Counted from the first letter of the stretch, positions 13,436 through 24,839 are shown. The stretch: DNA of 44,577 nt from Trachelipus rathkii (GCA_015478945.1 JABUQX010100040.1:1-44577), one strand, 5' to 3'. The notes: a model not told the origin generated them from the letters alone. Program-made: numbers and translations.

Positions 13436-16400
13436 TGAAAATTTGTTTTTATATAGACCTTGAATGATGAAGTGACTGTAAAACCGTTAACAAAATCAAA
13501 AAAATTTAACTTCTTCCAAGGTCAGAACGGGCCTTTTTTCTTAAATGTTGTTCACATTGTAACGAGGAATTTTTAACTCTAAAGAGTACCGCAGTGTGTT
13601 TCCGGTAGGAATTTCAACATTGATAGGAATTATCTTGTAATCTTAAAATGAGTTTTTTAACAGTATTAGTTCATCATTTGAGACAAAGAAATGTTTCATT
13701 GAAAATTGCAATTCAGATGCTGAAAGACGTGAATGTTATTAATAGTTTTGAGGTGTCTAAATTGGACGTTTTGTATGAAATTAGTCATTTTGATTTTTAA
13801 TGAGGTAGTCCAATATTTGCGCAGATTAGTTGTGAAACTCTGTTTAATAAAGCCAATTTGTAACTTCTAAAATATTATAACGATCTTTTCTCTAAATATA
13901 CTTCACAGTATAACAAGTTTTCATATCAATGAAATAGCTTTTATGCGGTAGTGTCTCTGTTTCGAAATTTATTTGGTAATTCTTTCATTGAGTTTTTAAC
14001 GGTATTAGATTCAGCATTTGAGAAAAATAATGGTGTCTTGTTCATGTGAGAATGCAATTTTTCAAAAAGCGAGGAAAAGCGAGATTTCATAATAGTTTTA
14101 AGGTGTCTTTTAAAGTTGACGACGTTTTTTAATGAATGTTCAATATTTGTTTTTATACCAGATATTTCATTAGTTGTGAAAACACGTGTAAATAAAATAG
14201 AAAAACTTTTAACATCTAAAATTACGCTGCTATATATATATAAATTTTTCACCTATCCAAAATTGTACAACTCTTAAAAGGTACGATTTTTCCTTAATTT
14301 CAACATTTGAATTATGTGGTAATATGCTTAAAATTGAAGTTTTTTACCGGGATTGATTCAGCATTGAAAAAATAATGTGTGTTCATTGAAAATGCAATTT
14401 CAAAAAGCTGAATAGTGAATTTATTAATATATTAATATTTTTAGGTGTCTTAAAATTGATAGTTTTCTAATGAAATTTGTCAATATTTGTTTTTATATAG
14501 CCAATTTTCACGTAGTTGTGCAATCACAGCCTGTTTTAGATGAAAAAATTTTGCAACTTCTAAATCCAAAACTTCAAATGAAATATTGGTCACATATACA
14601 GGCGAAATTTAGAACTCTTAAAAGTAACGTCATTTTTCTTAAATTTCAACATTTGAAGAATAATTTGGTGTCTTGCTTAAAAATTGAGTTTTTTAACGGT
14701 ATTCTTCCAGCATTTTGGAAAATAACATAAATGTGTTTTCATTGAAATGCAATTTCAAAGAAGCTAAAGAATTGAATCTATAAATAGTTTTAGGTTGTAC
14801 TTAAATTAGACATTTTGTAGATGAATTGTCAAATAATTTGTTGTTAAAAATAATGCCCTACCATTAGTTGTGAACGCCTGTTTTAATAAAAAATTTTAAC
14901 TTCTGCTTAAATTTGCAGCATTTTCTCTAATTTTCACTTACAAAGGTGTTTAGAACTCTTGATAAAGTACATTTTTTGTTCCTAAATTCGAACATTTGAA
15001 ATTTTTTGGTAAATCTTTAAAATTGAGTTTTTTAATTCACGGTATTTTTAGCATTTGAAAAAAGATGTTTCATTATTTTCCATGTGCCACATTTTCAAAA
15101 AAAGAGAAAAGAGCAAGTTGTATTAACTTTGGTTTTAGTGTGCTTAAATTTACGTTTTTTATAATGAAATTACAGATATTTGTTTGTTATAACCAAATAT
15201 TTCATTAGTTGTTGAAAACCCTGTTTATTAATTAACATTATTAACTTACAATAAAAAATACGATTTTTCTTAAATTTTCACATTACAGAACTCTTAAAAG
15301 TAAGAAGTACGATTTGATTTTTCCTCAATTTCAAGAACATGGAATTGATTTGTTAACTCCTAAAAATTGATTTTTAACCGGTATTTTTCAGCATGTTGAG
15401 ACAAAATAGAGTGTGTTTCATTGAAAGTGCAGATTTCAAAAGCGAAAAGGAGAATTTATTAGATTGTTTCAGTGATGGTCTTATAATTGACGTTTCTGGT
15501 ATATAACGTATTTCAATATTTGGTTTTTATATACCAAATATTTTCATTAGTTGTGAAACTCTGGTTTTAAATAAAAAAATGTAGAAACTGGGTCTAGAAT
15601 TAACGAGCGCTTTTTTCTTATATTTCCCACTTACACTAATTTAGGAACTCTTAAGACCGATTTCCTAAACTTTCAAACATATGAAAATATATTTGGATAA
15701 TTCTTAAAATTGAAAGTTATTGTTTTGAATCGGTATTGATCGACGGGCATTTAGAAAATGTAGAACGTGTTTCATTGAAATTAGCTATTTCAAAAGCATA
15801 AAAGCGTAATGGATGGATAATAGTTTTAGGGTGTCTTAAATTGACTTTTTGTTATTTGATGAAATTTCAATTTTTTGTTTTTATATAGCCAAATATTTTA
15901 ATTAGTTGTTGAAAAACCTGTTTTATAAAAAATTTAATTCTAAAATTGTCGTTCTTTATTCTTAATTTTCACATTGACGAAATTTTAGCAATCCTTAGAT
16001 GACGAGATTTTTTATAAAGTTTTCAACAATGAAATTAGTTTGGTAAATCGTGTAAATTGAGTATTTTGTAACAGGTATATTTCAGCTTTGAAACTTGTAA
16101 ACCTGTTTCTTGGCATTAAAGGAGCTATTATTCTTGCAAAAAGCAGACACGTGCAATGATATTATCAAGTTCATATCGGTGTCTTGAAAATAACGTATTT
16201 TTTCATTGGAAATTTCAAATAAGTTTTGTTATTAATTACAAATATTTCTTAGTTGTGAAAACCTGTTTTCATAAACAAATTTTAACTTCTGAAAATTACG
16301 GCTTTATTCTTAAATTTCCACATTAGCTAGACAAATGTTGAGAAACTCTTAGAAGTCTAATTTTTCCCTATAATTTCAGACAATTGAAATTATTGTTAAA

Positions 16401-17989
16401 TTCTTAAAATGAGAAGTCTTTTTAAATCAATTTTACATTCAGTTAAAGATTTAAAAAAATAATCGTGGTCTTTATTGAAATGGAATTTCAAAAAAGCAGA
16501 AAAGAGAATTTATTAATACGTTTAAAGGTGTGTTAAAAAGAATTTCTTGTAATGGAATGTCGATATTTGTTTCTAAAAGTACCAAATATTTCATTAGTTG
16601 TGAAAACTCTGTTTTATAAAAAAGTTTAACTTTACAAGATTACGGTTACCCTAAATAATTCACAAATTACAAATTTTAAGAAACTCTTAAAAGTACATTT
16701 TCCCACAGGGGGTGTGGTGGTGTAAATATCACATTGGAAAATAATTTGGGTAATTCTTAAATTGAGTTTTTAAACTGGTATTTTCAAGCATCTCACGAAA
16801 GGATACTATGTGTTTGTTCATTGAGATGCTTTTTCAGAAAGCAGGATCAAAGCGAAATTTAAGAAAATGTAATAGTTTTTGGTGTCTTAAATTGACTTCT
16901 TTTTCTATTGAAAATTTCCAATATTTGGTTTTTATATAACCGGAAATACTTTCATTAGTTGTTAAAACCTGTTTTAATATAAAAAAAAGTTACGTTCTAA
17001 AATTACGCTTTTTCTTAATTTGATCACTTTACAAATTTAGTAATTTCTTAAAAGTACGTTTTGTTCTAAATTGTCAAACCATGTTTGAACTTATCGTTGC
17101 GAGGCTAATTCTTAAAAAATGTGAGTTTTTAACGGCTTGTGTCTAGCTCATTTGAAGAAAAATAAGCTAGTGTTTCAATTGAGCAATGCAAATTTCAAAA
17201 AGACAGGGAAAAGCGAACTTTAGTTAATAGTTTTAGGTGTCCTAAATTGAAGGTACAAATAAATGAGAAGATATTCAATACTGCATTCCTTTATTTAATT
17301 TCTGTGCGTTCAACTATTACAAATTTACGAATTCTTAAAAGTACGATTTTTTCGCTGAGAGAATTTCGAGCGATTATTGAAGATTTAGATTAAGTGTTAG
17401 AATGTGAGAAGTTTTTAACGTATCCTCCTTCATCATTTGAACACAAAATAAGAAATGTTTGCAGTGAATATGCCAATTTCAAAAAAGCTGAAAATGAAAT
17501 TATCCATCTAAAAGTAGATAATAATGTCTAAAATGTGACGGTTTTGTAATGAAATTTTCGTCAATATTTCGTTGTTATATGATACAGGCCAACGATTATC
17601 TATTAGTTAGTGAAGACGTCTGTTTTAAGTAGAGAGAGATCTTGTTAACTTGCGTAAAGATTAAACGCTTTTATTCTTATCTTCGTCGACTAACTTAACA
17701 GGAAGTTGTAAAGCTCTTGAAGGAAGTATCGATGATTTCGCCGGTTAAACCTTCTCTCAACATTTGAAATACTTTTGATAAAATCTTAAAATTTGAGTTT
17801 TTTGTGAACCGCGGTATATCACGAGCATGTTGAAAATTAGAACGCATGGTGTTTTGCATTCAAATGCTATTATCAAACAAAGCAGGAAAAGTGAGTATAT
17901 TTGTGAAGAAAGTTGGAAAAGTTAAGGCGAGGTTCCGAGATCATTGCAGAATTAAATGTTGCTGAGAAAGGCTCGCAAGAAAGTGCTGC

Positions 17990-18940
17990 TAAGTGAGTTA
18001 AGATATAAGAAAGTATTGGCAAATAGGTTGAAATTGTGTCGAATTAAAAACGTCAAATGTTAAGAAACAGCCTGAAAACATTAATGAAATTCTCGTGTTC
18101 TGCTTGTTGAAATTGGCAATGTTCAATGAAACACCAGTGATTTTTTTCCCAATGCTGAAAGAACCCGTTAGAAGCTAAGCATCTCTTATAGAATGTCAAC
18201 CAAATCTAACAAGATGTGTACGAAAATGTTGAAGATGTTAGGGAAAATTCAGTACTTTTAAGAATCTAGAAAGTTCTGCTAATGGTCAGAAAATACTAAG
18301 AAAAATCGTAGACATTTTAGACGTGAAAATTGTAATGATTGAGAATATGTCTGTCAAACACAGCATTGTTGAAAATACATTTGGTAATATAAAGAACAAA
18401 TCATCCTCAGTTACAATTTCATTAAACAAAAGTCAATGAAGGAAACCAGGAAAGACTAGTAAAAATCGCTGTTTCTGCTTTTTGAGATAGCATTTACGAA
18501 TGAAACACATTATATACGTATGTTCAAATGCACTTGATAATGACGTTAAAGAACTCATTGTTAAGATTTACAAAGTAACTTTTCAATGTATGAAATTTAG
18601 GCGAAAAAATCCGTACTTCCCTTCAAGAGTTCTAAAATTTGTAAAGTGCGAAAATTTAAAGAAGAAGAGCGTAATTGTTAAGAAGTCTTATGAAATTTTG
18701 TTTAGTTAAAACAGGAGAGTGTTCACAACTAACGAAATATTTTTCTAAATAATAAAGAACAATTATTGAGAAATTTCATTACAGAACGTCAATTTAAGAC
18801 ACGCACCGAAAGCTAATAATAAACTCAAATTCTAACTATGAGAAATTGCATTTCTATAGTAAATTTTTTCAGTCAAAGCTAATGAAAATACCGTGTAAAC
18901 TGCGAGAATTACTTAAGAATTGTAAATAGATAATGTTCAA
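17990..18940 (-). repeat. Inverted copies of the same satellite at the array edge
   Basis: The reverse complement of the monomer is readable here. TTCTGCTTTTTGAGATAGCATTT near 18,473-18,495 is the inverse of the AAATGCAATTTCAAAAAGCAGAA block. ACAACTAACGAAATATTT near 18,725 is the inverse of AAATATTTCATTAGTTGT. ACGTCAATTTAAGACAC near 18,786 is the inverse of GTGTCTTAAATTGACGT. About 2.7 copies fit. Similarity fades after about 18,940, with possible traces to about 19,080. The orientation change lies between about 17,905 (last clear direct copy) and 17,990. The 69-codon plus-strand ORF at 18,500-18,709 is only inverted satellite. Confidence 0.85.
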
Positions 18941-19330
18941 GTCGAGGAAGAAAACTAGGAGGTTTCTGAGAGCTTCACTATTAAAACACAATTTGTTAAT
19001 TAATCTGAATATTAAACATCGAATAAGTTCAAGATGTTTCATTAGAAGAAAGATTTCGATCTTGGGTTCAGTATACTTTAATGCTATTCATACAAATGGT
19101 AGCTTTTATTTGGGACCAGTTAATTAAAATATATTTTTATTTTAAATAAATGAATGACCAGTCGTTTTAGTTTAACATTTTTTGGGTGAGAATTTGATAT
19201 AATAAAATACCATAACTAGGTCTTGAAGGTATTTGACATATATTATAATTAATTTCTTTCCTCAAAATTATATTTATTTGTATATCTCAGAAATATTATT
19301 TTGTCCGAAAAAGACTTTTATATCCATTGC

Positions 19331-19379
<49 letters not shown>

Positions 19380-19742
19380 AGTCCAATACGAAAAATAGCT
19401 CATCTAAAACGTCAGAAAAAAATTGCTTCTCAGCAGCATTTTTGTCAGCCAAAATTCGCATGACTCAAAAACGACTCTTTTGCTATATTTTTCTTGTGCT
19501 GAAAATATTTTATGGATTTTTACTAATATCTTCGCCATGGCATATGCTAATGGTGCTACGCGATATACTAGGTAATAGGGGAGTCCGTAATATGCCATTA
19601 AATATTTTTTAGTCTTTTTTTCTCTTTTGGCAACTGTCGCCACCCCTACTGTAAACCAACTATCATTTTAAAACCACGATTAACCAAGTTATTAGACTCT
19701 GTATAACTCTAGATGTATGTTTCAAATTCATCCAAAAATTCC

Positions 19743-19743
<1 letters not shown>
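18941..19743. other. Single-copy-looking flank of the satellite, with a 46-A run
   Basis: AT-rich DNA with no recognised gene. A pure A homopolymer spans about 19,332-19,377. The stretch from 19,380 to 19,740 looks non-repetitive within the window. Short ORFs on either strand show no family resemblance. Confidence 0.6.
19332..19377 (+). repeat. Poly(A) homopolymer, about 46 bases
   Basis: An uninterrupted A run. No retroposon body is recognisable upstream, so it may be a decayed retroposon tail or a simple homopolymer. Confidence 0.9.
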
Positions 19744-19791
<48 letters not shown>

Positions 19792-19795
19792 TATA

Positions 19796-19867
<72 letters not shown>

Positions 19868-20065
19868 TATTATAATATAGATATAATATATATATAAATA
19901 TATTATTATATATATATTATATATTATATATTATATATATAATATATATAAATATATATATTATTATATATATATATATTATTAATATATATATATATAT
20001 ATATAAAATATCCATATATATATATATATATATATTATATTATACTATATTATATATATATATAA
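19744..20065. repeat. Interrupted (AT)n microsatellite
   Basis: Nearly all TA/AT dinucleotides for about 320 bp, with frequent single-base interruptions such as AATAAT and TTATTA. Confidence 0.95.
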
Positions 20066-20870
20066 TCGGGGAAATATCGTTGTTTCACTTATTTTACATT
20101 TGAATATTTACAGAACATCAAACTTCATTTACTTATGTTATTTATAGGTCAATTTAGACATTGAAACTTTATAAGCGTATTAATTATCATCATATAATTT
20201 AACTATTGTACTAGTTTTTAACACTAGTATATCTGATTTTAGAGCTATTATGTCAAAAGTCAGAGAACAATTTTTGTCATTATTCGGACAATCTTTATTT
20301 GATAGTTTGATTAAATTGATATATATATTTTTTATTACTTGAAGTATACATATAAATCATATATCCACAGAAACCAAACTCCATTCTTTATTCTATATTA
20401 GTTTCATAGTTTAAATCAATCCCTTTGCCCTATGACAAGAGGTCAAAGTTCACCCTTTTATGAAAACCCAAAATTTAACTTTTCTCAACAAATATTCCAC
20501 TTTTGAAGTTCAAAATCACGCCGTTCAATCAGAATTTCATACTGATTTTGGTGGGATACATCTAATTATCATACTACCTAGTAGCTAGGTACTAGTAAAT
20601 TTGCTAATTGTTTTCCTATGTAAATTAATTACATCATGTTGCAAACACGTAAGAGTTTTCATGTCTTGCTTTTGGAAATTGTTTGTCAATTTTTTTTGGT
20701 ATTCGCGGCTTTTCTTGTTTAATACCTTTATCACTAATAAGTAATAATTATATTATACAAGTTTTAAAGTCATTCCTAGAACTTATTCATGGTTAATGTA
20801 GAAGTTGTAATTGTTGCTTTGAACTATCTAGCAACTACTTTCGCGCGCTTTATACTTGCTTTGGCGTGAG
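20066..20870. other. Region upstream of the candidate promoter
   Basis: AT-rich DNA without a coding signal. The only notable element is a nuclear-receptor-like direct repeat at 20,440-20,452, listed separately. Confidence 0.5.
20440..20452 (+). promoter_or_regulatory. DR1 nuclear-receptor half-site pair (possible HNF4/RXR site)
   Basis: AGGTCAAAGTTCA is two hexamers in direct repeat with one spacer base. This is the classical DR1 arrangement bound by HNF4 and RXR-type receptors in animals. It lies about 430 bp upstream of the TATA box at 20,871. The motif is seen; function is inferred. Confidence 0.35.
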
Positions 20871-20908
20871 TATAAAAGCTTCCATCTGGCCTCACAGCCT
20901 TATTCTTT
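20871..20908 (+). promoter_or_regulatory. Candidate TATA/Inr core promoter
   Basis: TATAAAAG begins at 20,871. TTATTCT at 20,900-20,906 fits the initiator YYANWYY with the A at 20,902. The first T of the TATA box is therefore at -31, the standard spacing for RNA polymerase II. The surrounding 20,850-21,020 is less AT-rich than its flanks. It could drive the SLC17-like gene downstream. An alternative is a solo LTR, because AATAAA occurs about 195 bp downstream and retroelement LTRs also have TATA/Inr promoters. Confidence 0.45.
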
Positions 20909-21030
20909 GTCATAGGTATTCGCTTGCAGACCTAGTCCATGCTAACTCTCCCAATTTGCTTTGTTAACCCGGCTGGCCTGCTCAACGCAGAACTTCTAGG
21001 ACTTAACGAGACTTATATAGAAGATGTCGA
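20902..21030 (+). CDS. Candidate first exon of the SLC17-like transporter (mostly 5' UTR)
   Basis: From the predicted start site at 20,902 a leader of about 122 bases reaches ATG at 21,024. The coding part is only ATG TCG A, then a donor GTAAAT at 21,031. Ending after one base of a codon is the phase that the acceptor at 25,511/25,512 requires. Splicing would give Met-Ser-Thr followed directly by the TM1 exon, a very short cytosolic N-terminus. The intron would be about 4.5 kb and contain the RTE-like LINE. An earlier ATG at 20,939 is in another frame and would act as an upstream ORF. The phase match has a one-in-three chance of being accidental, and there is no transcript evidence, so this is a hypothesis. 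It could instead be an LTR remnant. Confidence 0.35.
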
Positions 21031-21946
21031 GTAAATATTTTTTTTATCATGCTTCCGTTCTTCAAATAAAATCTTCCCACTAGACCTAGAGTCCTTCAAA
21101 AGAAGGTAAACGTTTTAGTATAGTTTCTTTTGCTTTTTTTATTGAAAAGGAACGGAAATAGTTTTATCTTCCCTTCGTGATGGTTTTATATATTTATTGG
21201 TGAGTATTATTTGTTCAGGCCCGGGTTGACTTTAGTTAGGTAATTTTTGTTATATCTCCATTTTTCCAGAGTAGTTTTGTAATCTAATTCACTTCTTTCC
21301 CTTTTCAGCATTTATGTAGGGAACTGGCCTTTTCTTTGTCTAACCATTAGAATAATTTTTTGTTGAACCGATATTCTCATCTAAATTAGAGCTTCTGTGT
21401 TAGTGTCTGAATTCGTTAAAATTCATTCAATACGCTAGTTAGTACGAGTAATGATTTAGATGGGAATTTTCGAGTTCTTTTCTTAGGTTTCTCCAAAATC
21501 ACCCGTTCAACCCCAGACGGTTTCAAAGTCATTTGGTCCATCCAGAATACTTTGAAATTGCTGGTCACAAGGTGATTTTCAACGTAGATAAGAAAATTGA
21601 TGTTTACTTCTATATTCTATTATTTAACCCGTCATAAACTCCAATAGAAAATCACATATGCAATTTGATTTGTTTTTACTTTCTTTTAATCTAAACTTTT
21701 TACCTGATCAAATGTTGAAATAACCATTACAAGCTTGTTTAGTATTTAAAATTTCCCAGAATACATCATACCTCTTTGTTTACTCGATTTTTCATACTTT
21801 TTTTTAAAAAAAATATATATTAGAAATTCTTATTCTTGAAATTACACATAACATGCATACATTTTTTGAGTCACGGTTGAATCATCGATATATCGATAAA
21901 ATGTCGATCACTCTCTAAGTTATATTTTTGGAATTACGTAGCAGGT
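21031..21946. other. Putative intron, AT-rich unique DNA
   Basis: No recognised coding family. A possible cryptic exon at 21,487-21,571 (acceptor TCTTAG, donor CAAG/GTGATT) is open in two frames, but its end phases do not connect the candidate first exon to the TM1 exon. AATAAA occurs near 21,066. Confidence 0.4.
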
Positions 21947-22185
<239 letters not shown>

Positions 22186-22527
22186 ATGACAGGAATGGTG
22201 TCCAAAAGCACATGTTAAAATTTAGTAACAACAGTTGATTTCAAATAGGTCCACTATTTTGAGCATCGTTCCTTTATTTTTTAGAAATATTATGGCAATT
22301 ATATTAATTAATGAGGTTTAAAATTTAATATTTTCAATACTAAATAGTATATATTGATAAAATAATAACAATGGTTCGAAAATTTTTATATTATTATTTG
22401 TTAGAACATTTTCTTCGGTAGGCCTTATTTCATGTGACACAAATATTACTTGCTGAACGAAAACTTTCGATCACAAAGTTGAAATAATTTGAAACATAAA
22501 AAGCCTATAGTCTCAAATTCATATTAT
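22186..22527. other. AT-rich spacer between two (AT)n tracts
   Basis: Unique-looking AT-rich DNA with no coding or structural signal seen. Confidence 0.5.
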
Positions 22528-22777
22528 ATAATATATATATATACTATATATAATAATATATACTATAAATATATATATATATACATAATATATATATAAT
22601 ATATATATATTATATATATAATATTTATAATTATAGTCATTATATTATATATATATTAGTATATATATATATAATATATATATATTTAATATATAATATA
22701 TATATATTATATATATAAATATATATATATAGATATATATAGATAATATATATATATATAATAATATATAATATACT

Positions 22778-22809
<32 letters not shown>

Positions 22810-22952
22810 ATATATATAATATATATATTATATATTATATATACATATATATATAATATATATATATATACTATATATATATATATATATACGAAGATAT
22901 ACTATATAATAAATATATACTATATATATATATATATATAGTATATATATTA
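22528..22952. repeat. Interrupted (AT)n microsatellite abutting the RTE-like LINE
   Basis: About 425 bp of imperfect TA repeats. It stops abruptly at about 22,952, where GC-rich LINE sequence starts. Confidence 0.95.
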
Positions 22953-24790
22953 ATCCCTGCTGCGGCCGTGGAGCTCAACTCTACACGCAAGGCCATCTAA
23001 CTTGGAGAGGTGCGCCAGCTTAGAGCGACAAGAAATCTGCCCGGCGGACCGTTGCAGGATCCTTGAACCAAGTTGGGGGCTTTAGTTTTCTGGAAATACT
23101 AAAGGTGGTCTGGGAAAACTGCGACAGGCCCAAGCTAGCCCGGCAGTGGATAAAAATATCAAGATGCGCAAGTGAGGCCTCGGAACCCTGGACGGATTTT
23201 GTCGGTTTTTTGACTAGCGTAGAAAAAATGGAACCAGTACGATATTCGACAACCCCAATTTGAACTTACGCTATGGGGAACTAATTACATATAAGTAAGA
23301 TGGAGGGTAAAGAAGAGGAGGTAGTTGAGCTAATGGAGGAGCGCAGATTGGACGTGTTGGGAATTTGTGAAACGCGATATAAAAACTGGACAGCGAATGG
23401 CGTTGAAGCAATATATGTCCAATATTTAAAGAAGGTAGGACAGAGGTGAGTGTTCCAAATATAGGGGGATATCTCTTCTGACCAGTTCTTTAGTAGCTGA
23501 GATGAAAGGATTTTGGAAGGAGAACTTAGAACGAGTGTGGAGAGTATAATTTGAATGAGGCCCAATATGTTTTTAGACCGGGAAGGGAACCACCGATTTG
23601 ATCTTTAGCTTGAAGATGAGTGATTTGAGAAGAGTTGCGGGATGGGGATAGAGAATTCTATGCTGCTTTATAGATCTAGAGAAAAGCGTTTGATAGTGTG
23701 CCGCGGAAGAAGTTGTGGGAAACGCTTGGAAATCCGTATTATGAGGTTGAACCCAAGTTAAAAAGAGTGATACGTAGTCTCTATGTCACTAGTAAGAGTG
23801 CCGTCAGAACAGCGTTTGGCTTAGGAAAATGGTTTCATGTACAAGCGGGAGTGAGACAGGGAGTTTTGTCTCCTCTGCTGTTTATCATATATATGGATGG
23901 GTGTATCCGAGAGGTTGGTTTGGAGGAGGATGTTGGAATTGCTATGGCATATGCAGATGACATAGCAGGGGTGACAAGTGACAGAGCGACTCTGCAGAGA
24001 GCGTTGTAGGTGGGAACATAATTGCACTAGAGATAGGATTTAAAAACTAAATAAGGAAAAAAGACGAAGGTGATGAAGATCTCTAGAGAAAGAGAGGGGC
24101 TGACATCGTGATAGAAGGGGGAAAGGTTGAAGAAGTGGAGAAAAAATTTAAGTACCGGGTGTGTTACTGCTGAAAACGTGGATGGAGAAATGCCGAGAGA
24201 AGATTGAGAGCGTATAAACAGGTTTTCGAGGAGTGTGGGACAGCTGTATGGATTGCCGAAAAACAGGCATGTACCGAGGAATGTTAAGGTTTTGATATAT
24301 ACAACATTAATACAAAGACCTACTCTCGTATATGGGTCGGAAGCTTGGACTCTACCACCAGAACAAAAAGCAAGATTGTAGGCAGCAGAAATGAGAGGCT
24401 GAGACTGATAAGCGGGGAGTGACGAGAAGGGAGCCGAAGAAAGAATTCAGAAATTAGCGCCGAGCTGTAAGTAAGAACGCCATTTGATTGGTGATAGAGA
24501 GACGAACAGTAATGTGGTAGCCATTCCGAAAATGAATGAGGAAGATACCTGCAGATTCTACCGACTGCAGCCAGAAGAAGAAAGCACCTGCTGAGAGAGA
24601 GAACAAAGAAGAAGATGGAGGGCATGGTGTTGCCAGCGTCGACTGGTGAACGAGGAAGATCTATTGCCGAGGTGAAGAGAAGATTCTACCGAGGACAGGA
24701 CCGCAGGAGGGCTTTGAGAGGACAGGCTGTACGCCTTAATCTCATCGCTTCGGTGAGAAACGGTGAGAAAGGTGAGAAAATAATTCCGTT
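22953..24790 (+). mobile_element. Degraded RTE-like non-LTR retrotransposon (LINE)
   Basis: A block clearly richer in GC than its surroundings, framed by (AT)n on both sides. From 5' to 3' it holds an unrecognised leader (22,953-23,299), the N-terminal part of an APE-type endonuclease (ATG at 23,300, then LDVLGICETRYK), a broken RT start with RILEGELRTSVESII-like sequence near 23,510-23,550, the core RT, a C-terminal stretch with TLVYGSEAWTL near 24,325, and an end near 24,790. Only about 150 bp separate the endonuclease start from the RT start, so most of the endonuclease is deleted. Many stops and frameshifts make it inactive. It lies in the candidate intron 1, in the same direction as the host gene. 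Confidence 0.8.
23300..24742 (+). pseudogene. Broken endonuclease-reverse transcriptase ORF of the RTE-like LINE
   Basis: This ORF would nick target DNA and copy the element RNA (target-primed reverse transcription). The first open piece runs 23,300-23,446 and ends at TGA. Palm motif A is split by a +1 shift: FIDLEK at about 23,669-23,686 and KAFDSVPR in the next frame just before 23,706. The longest open piece, 23,698-24,009, contains GVRQGVLSP at 23,848-23,874 and the catalytic AYADDIA box at 23,947-23,967. It is followed by the C-terminal LIQRPTLVYGSEAWTL at about 24,307-24,354, then an in-frame TAG. Conserved basic C-terminal sequence (RGRSIAEVKRRFYRGQDRR) is readable near 24,640-24,710. 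The family is assigned from remembered motif patterns of arthropod RTE-type elements; the subfamily is not certain. Confidence 0.8.
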
Positions 24791-24839
24791 TGGATGCTAT
24801 TTGAATTTTAAAGAGAAATGGCAATTTAAATTAAAACCC

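Larger units (their letters stand above)
1..17905 (+). repeat. Tandem satellite array, monomer about 345-350 bp, direct orientation
   Basis: A diverged unit recurs along the whole segment. Landmarks in order are TTTTAGGTGTCTTAAATTGAC, a stretch ending CAAATATTTCATTAGTTGTG, AACCTGTTTTAATAAAA, TTAACTTCTAAAATTACGC, AGAACTCTTAAAAGTACG, TTTCAACATTTGAAA, TTGAGTTTTTAACGGTATTTTCAGC, and a block reading TCATTGAAATGCAATTTC then AAAAAGC. Anchors of the last block fall near 14,058, 14,399, 14,751, 15,095, 15,436, 15,787, 16,135, 16,489 and 16,835, giving a 341-354 bp spacing. Left of about 13 kb spacing rises to about 370-450 bp and copies are much noisier. I estimate 40-45 copies. The first base of the window is already inside the array. 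No reading frame is conserved between copies, so the short ORFs here are not genes. Confidence 0.9.

Noticed and set aside
1..17905. CRISPR-like direct repeats
   Set aside because: The whole 345-bp unit repeats head to tail; there are no short repeats with unique spacers, and the context is eukaryotic.
18500..18709. Lys-rich 69-codon ORF
   Set aside because: It is exactly inverted satellite sequence.
21487..21571. Possible exon with TCTTAG acceptor and CAAG/GTGATT donor
   Set aside because: Open in two frames, but its phases cannot link the candidate first exon to the TM1 exon, and no protein family is recognised.
21886..21899. ATCGATATATCGAT palindrome
   Set aside because: A 14-base AT-rich palindrome next to an (AT)n tract is expected by chance.
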